From the NCBI GenBank assembly GCA_030425705.1, contig JAUHZU010000004.1, positions 1 through 64,000 on the forward strand: a stretch of 64,000 bases of DNA, written 5' to 3'. Below the pieces are notes generated by a model that was not told where the DNA came from, searched no databases, and saw only the letters and a list, made by a program, of their open reading frames with translations. Origin of the DNA: Phycisphaerae bacterium (lineage in GTDB: Bacteria; Planctomycetota; Phycisphaerae; Phycisphaerales; Phycisphaeraceae). This document shows, in pieces, positions 60,357 through 64,000 of this stretch (positions are counted from its first letter, which is position 1; each line of letters starts with the position of its first letter). The position numbers were made by a program, and so were the translations under genes.

Positions 60357-60649
60357 CGGGGGCTCGCACAGGGGGTGTCGTGGATGCCGGCGCTCTACCG
60401 GCCATCGTTGTATCGTCGAGCCACGGGACCGAGATAAGAGCCCGCGGCGCGTCGGTGCGCCTGCCCCGCTTTGTGCAGCCCGCCCCGCCGCCGCAACCCC
60501 TGCAACCGATACAACCGCTACCACCCCACCCGCGGGACCGGCTTGGCGCAGCACAAAACCGCGGCAAACACCGGCGGCCGGCACAACGATGCGGCAAGCC
60601 CCACGCCACGCGCAGGCTGAATCGCTAGGGGTTTATCGGCGGGCGCCGG

Positions 60650-61105
60650 CTACGCCGCGCCCATGAAGGCCCGGACATCGACGGGTTGGTCGAACTTCAC
60701 GCCGACCTCGTAGCCCTCGATGTCGTCGTCGAAGTACTCGATCTCGCTGCACCAGGCGACGACGGCCGAGAGGATCCGCCCCATCCCGCCGTCAGGCTGC
60801 AGGACGATCGTGCAGCGGGTGCCCGCGCGCAGCGGCTGGCCGTGCACAAACCGCAGACCGCCCGAGGACAGGTCGCGGGTGCGGACGATGTATGTGCCCG
60901 CGGCGTCGGCCATGCGGAGGATGCAGCGGCAGGCGTACTCGGCGCGGGGGTGCAGCCGGCGGCAGTCGGCGTCGTCGACCTGCACGGGCTGGCCACGTTG
61001 GACCCGTTCGAGGACCGCCAGCCACTGCTGGTCGGACATCCACAGCCGGGTGCTGCCGTGCTCCGCGCGGGCCGGGGCCATGTCTTCGTCGTACCGATAA
61101 ATCAC
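60650..61105 (-). CDS. PilZ domain protein (c-di-GMP binding)
   Basis: A 151-residue protein. An N-terminal helical part (about 20-45) precedes a PilZ barrel with the c-di-GMP motifs R50xxxR54 (RLHPR) and D78LSSGG, plus a late GVKFDQPV strand. Such proteins bind c-di-GMP and alter motility, polysaccharide or pilus output. It starts with GTG at 61105 after a GGAGGGAG site. It lies upstream of pilT on the same strand, separated by 293 nt, so a role in pilus regulation is possible. Confidence 0.85.
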   Translation of the reverse strand: MIYRYDEDMAPARAEHGSTRLWMSDQQWLAVLERVQRGQPVQVDDADCRRLHPRAEYACRCILRMADAAGTYIVRTRDLSSGGLRFVHGQPLRAGTRCTIVLQPDGGMGRILSAVVAWCSEIEYFDDDIEGYEVGVKFDQPVDVRAFMGAA

Positions 61106-61232
61106 GCCGTCTCCCTCCGACCCATAACAACGGGCTCCGGCGGGTTGATCGGCGGGAAATCAGAGGACGTTAACCCGGACCCCCGGCCAGGAAGGCCGGG
61201 GCGTACCGCGTCGCGCGGCTGTAGCGGACCGG

Positions 61233-62789
61233 CTAGTTGTCCGGCTGGCGCAGCTCGATCGAGCTGAAGATGTACCGGCCCGCGCACACGAAGGCGAAGG
61301 CGTTGCCGTGCTGCTCCACGAGCTGGCGGCGCTGCCGGCCCCAGTTGTTCTCCAGGTCCGCGGGGTCGCCCTCCCACTGCAGGCACGCCTCGCCATCGAT
61401 CTCTACGCCGATCCGCGCGTGGCCGTCTTCGAGCAGCTGGACCGTGGCCAGGACCTGCGCCTCCCGGCCGGGGGCCAGCATGAACTGCGGCTGGTCGGTC
61501 CGGCCGATGCCGTCGATCTGCGTCCGGGTGTGGTTCCACCGCGAGAGCTGGAAGACCGCGCCGCGTTCTCCGACCGGGAGGTAGACCACGACCCCGTCCT
61601 CGCCCTGGTCGAGCTCGACGGTGAACCGCAGGTCATACGCGGGCCCGGGCACCACGGGGATAACGAAGCCGGTGTGGTCGCAGAACAGCCGGCCGTTGCG
61701 GGCCAGGACCGGGGGATCGCCGATCGAGTGCACGCGGGGATTGATCGACGCGAGCGCGTCCTGCCATGTCCCGCGCAGCGCGTCCTCGGCCGACTGCCGG
61801 ATCGCGTCCATCCGGTCGACCGCGTCGCCGTGCATCTGCTCGACCCGCGTACGCAGGCCGTCCTCGCGCGGGTAGATCGCGAGGAACCGGTTGTAGAACG
61901 CGATCGCCTGCGTGAGCAGGTAGGTCGTGTGCTCCTCGTTGGTCTCCGACAACCGGTAGTACCAGTCGCCGACGCGTAGCGCGCCGGGGGCGTCGATCGC
62001 GTCGGCCCCGGCCGTGCCCATCCGGATCACATCGATGAGGTCCGGGTCGCGGGTCAGCTCGACATACCCGGCGGCCTCGGCGATGTCGCGGCGCTCGAGC
62101 ACGAGCAGCATCGTCAGCTCCTCCGCTGCCGAGACGTTGCGGGGGTTGGTCTGCAGCGCGTTGGCGAGTGTCCGGATGCGGCTGTTCATCGCTTCGATCG
62201 CGCTGAGGCGGTCCACGTGCGCGGCGAAGGTCTCCTCCAACGGCGAGCGGATCGCCCGCGCGACGGTCGCGCCCTCGCGGTAGAACACCGCGGCGCGCAC
62301 CGTCTCGTCCGATGTCTCCGCCTCGGCCCCCAGCTCGAGCAGCAAAGCCATGTATGGCTCGGCGACGGCGTCGCGTTCTTCCCGGCGGGTCCCGCGGTAG
62401 GCCTCCTGCAGCAGCGCCAGCAGCGCCTCGCCGGTCGTCTCGGACGTGCCGGGGAAGCGTTCGCGCCGCTCGATCGCCGCCTCGATCGCGGGGACAAAGG
62501 CGTCGGTCGACATGCCCAGCTCGATCGCGGTGGTGTAGATGAGCCACTGCGCCCCGGGGGAGTCGGGCACCTGCGCCGCAGTCTCCAGCATCTCCGCGAT
62601 AAGGATCGCGTCGTCTTCCTGGTCGCGGGACCGGCGCACCGCGGTGATCTTGTCCCGGAACAGCCCGTCGACCACCCGCTGGTCCTCGGCGGTCGGCACG
62701 GGGGCCGACTGGGTCTGCGCCGACACGCCGACAGCCGGGAAGAGCCCGAGGGCGGCCGCGACCAGCAGCGGGCGGGTGAGGCGGGGCAT
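61233..62789 (-). CDS. Hypothetical secreted protein with helical repeats and jelly-roll-like C-terminus
   Basis: A 518-residue protein with a signal peptide (cut near VSAQTQSA). Residues about 30-340 are predominantly helical (TPR-like hairpins, for example SPGAQWLIYTTAIELGMSTD and YLLTQAIAFYNRFLAIYP). Residues about 350-518 are beta-rich, with patterns GFVIPVVPGPAYDLRFTVEL, DGVVVYLPVGERGAVFQLSR and AFVCAGRYIFSSIELRQP that fit a jelly-roll wrap. I do not recognise the family; the combination resembles planctomycete surface or degradation-associated proteins. Confidence 0.55.
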   Translation of the reverse strand: MPRLTRPLLVAAALGLFPAVGVSAQTQSAPVPTAEDQRVVDGLFRDKITAVRRSRDQEDDAILIAEMLETAAQVPDSPGAQWLIYTTAIELGMSTDAFVPAIEAAIERRERFPGTSETTGEALLALLQEAYRGTRREERDAVAEPYMALLLELGAEAETSDETVRAAVFYREGATVARAIRSPLEETFAAHVDRLSAIEAMNSRIRTLANALQTNPRNVSAAEELTMLLVLERRDIAEAAGYVELTRDPDLIDVIRMGTAGADAIDAPGALRVGDWYYRLSETNEEHTTYLLTQAIAFYNRFLAIYPREDGLRTRVEQMHGDAVDRMDAIRQSAEDALRGTWQDALASINPRVHSIGDPPVLARNGRLFCDHTGFVIPVVPGPAYDLRFTVELDQGEDGVVVYLPVGERGAVFQLSRWNHTRTQIDGIGRTDQPQFMLAPGREAQVLATVQLLEDGHARIGVEIDGEACLQWEGDPADLENNWGRQRRQLVEQHGNAFAFVCAGRYIFSSIELRQPDN

Positions 62790-62827
62790 GCGGGGTTCCG
62801 GATCGGGGTGAACAGACCGGCTGGATT

Positions 62828-64000
62828 CTAACGGGCCTCGGCGGCCGCTTCGACCGGCAGACGCAGCTCGACCGGGAACATGTACCGCCGGTCGCCCCGC
62901 TCCAGCAGGGTCGCCTCCAGGGTGGCCTCGGACCGCACGACCGTGCCCCGGAACGCGACACGGCCGTTAATCCGCACCGTCACCGGGCGGTCCAGGTCGA
63001 GCATCGCGTCGCTGAGCCGGAGGCGCACGTGTTCGTAGCCATCGACCCGCAGCCCAACGCTGTTGGTATCGGGGTCGAGGTCGGCGGTGATGGTGTCGGG
63101 CCCGGAGCCGTCGAACACTTCGTCCGGGTCGATCGCGAGGTAGTAGAACGTGTGCCGCAGCGGGTTGCTTGATTCGCGCACCGGGCCGTTCTGCTCCCAC
63201 ACCACGCGCTCGGGGTACGGGTCCCGGGTGAAGCGCGACAGCCAGCCGACGGTGGACTTGTCGTTGATGAACCGGCCCTGGCCGTAGTGCTCGATGTCGC
63301 GGAAGGTGTAGCCGCCCGGGTCGGCGTCGTGCAGCTCATAGAGCGTGTCGACGTCCCGCCGGTTAAAGCCCGCCCGGTCGATGGTGTCCGGGTCGGCCCC
63401 GCCCCACTGCAGGTCGATGGGCACGTTGCGGAGGTTCGCGAGCGCGCCGCCTTCGCGGATCGCCTTCGTCGCCGACACCGCGGCCCACCGGTCCGCGAGG
63501 GTGGGCCCGAGCTGGTATACGCCGTTGCCGCCGGAGCAGTAGCCGCAGAGGTAGATGCGGTCGGGGTCGATGTCGTCGCGGAGCAGGACCGCGCGGACCA
63601 GCTTGTCGATCAGCGCAAACATGTGGCTTTCGTGCCAGTGGTCCCAGGTATCGCGGGCCGAACGCGGGCAGATGTACAGCCCCTGCACCGACGGGTACCG
63701 GGCCTGCTGGATGGCCCACTGCTCCTCGTTCTCGCCGGGGGTGAACGCCCCGCCGCCGTGCATCGAGATAAAGACCGGGTAGCCCGCCTCGGGGACGGGC
63801 AGGTCGTCGTCCCAGAACAGCTCCACGCTCAGGGGCATCGCGTCGTCATCGTGGGTGATGCGCCGCGACGCCAGCTCGTCCGCGAGGTGCTCGGCCGTAT
63901 CACCGGCCCGGTAGTCGGCCCACAGCGCATCCGCCCGGGCCCGGGCCTCGGCACGCGACAGCCCGGCGTCGGAAGACACCGGCAAGAGCCCGACGCCGGC
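62828..64000 (-). CDS. Alpha/beta-hydrolase esterase, partial at window edge
   Basis: At least 390 residues; the frame is open to the right end, so the N-terminus lies outside. The core is an esterase of the PHB-depolymerase/LpqC type. GYPVFISMHGGG is the oxyanion loop, LYICPRS is typical, CGYCSGGNGVYQLG is the nucleophile elbow, and DLQWGGADPDT gives the Asp region. A C-terminal beta-domain (YEHVRLRLSDAMLDLDRPVT) follows the hydrolase. It probably cleaves ester groups of polysaccharide or polymer substrates. The gene is 38 nt from the next gene on the same strand. Confidence 0.75.
   Translation of the reverse strand, partial: AGVGLLPVSSDAGLSRAEARARADALWADYRAGDTAEHLADELASRRITHDDDAMPLSVELFWDDDLPVPEAGYPVFISMHGGGAFTPGENEEQWAIQQARYPSVQGLYICPRSARDTWDHWHESHMFALIDKLVRAVLLRDDIDPDRIYLCGYCSGGNGVYQLGPTLADRWAAVSATKAIREGGALANLRNVPIDLQWGGADPDTIDRAGFNRRDVDTLYELHDADPGGYTFRDIEHYGQGRFINDKSTVGWLSRFTRDPYPERVVWEQNGPVRESSNPLRHTFYYLAIDPDEVFDGSGPDTITADLDPDTNSVGLRVDGYEHVRLRLSDAMLDLDRPVTVRINGRVAFRGTVVRSEATLEATLLERGDRRYMFPVELRLPVEAAAEAR

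Overview
The window is high-GC DNA (about two thirds G+C by eye) from a bacterium that looks like a planctomycete, most likely of the class Phycisphaerae. The evidence is indirect: many short lipoproteins, an Isc-type iron-sulfur operon, an OGDH operon, a fibro-slime protein, several PilT/GspF/pseudopilin genes, a DUF342/FapA protein, a zinc-ribbon membrane protein and a paired ketosynthase locus. No rRNA, tRNA, CRISPR array, phage or classical insertion sequence is visible, so taxonomy is an inference.

Layout. 0-5 kb: partial DUF501 gene, DUF2959 lipoprotein, small envelope proteins, an OpgC-like acyltransferase, a lipoprotein hydrolase and an ICMT-type methyltransferase. 5-7 kb: UDP-glucuronate decarboxylase and a four-helix-bundle (23S-IVS type) gene enclosed by inverted GGGTCTY heptamer arrays. 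7-10 kb: ECF sigma, putative anti-sigma and a PDZ protein. 10-15 kb: HAD phosphatase, dUTPase, lipoprotein and FtsK with a very acidic tail. 15-18 kb: iscR-iscS-iscU-iscA on the minus strand with a readable iscR promoter/operator. 18-20 kb: adenylate kinase and secreted proteins. 20.2-23.9 kb: a lower-GC accessory stretch with GTGTCAGGAACCTT-type repeats, a 54-residue membrane protein, a lipoprotein and a FapA-like protein. 24-30 kb: DoxX-like protein, K+ channel, LeuC, TolC, a zinc-ribbon protein, a metallo-hydrolase and a CatB-type acetyltransferase. 30.5-36.3 kb: sucA-sucB-lpdA. 36.7-38.2 kb: murD carrying a 102-bp heptamer inverted-repeat insertion. 38.3-43.4 kb: PilT-like ATPase, membrane-anchored degenerate GspE and CvpA-like protein. 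43.7-46.8 kb: hisF and a two-component system. 47-50 kb: TonB-dependent receptor and TonB. 50.3-52.9 kb: ketosynthase pair. 53-62 kb: fibro-slime protein, pseudopilins, GspF, PilT and PilZ. The end holds a secreted protein and a partial esterase.

Three sequence-level themes stand out. (1) About a dozen genes have a -10-like hexamer ending 6-8 nt before the start codon, which suggests leaderless transcripts. In three of them (tolC, iscR and the 20.6-kb lipoprotein) a -35-like hexamer sits 17 nt upstream. (2) Inverted arrays of GGGT-heptamers occur round the four-helix-bundle gene, inside murD in frame, and across the pseudopilin/gspF junction; they look like one family of small mobile elements. 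(3) Transcription ends are marked by a family of 27-nt hairpins with constant AAGCCC/GGGCTT outer arms, and by paired CCGCCGCGT palindromes in two convergent intergenic gaps.
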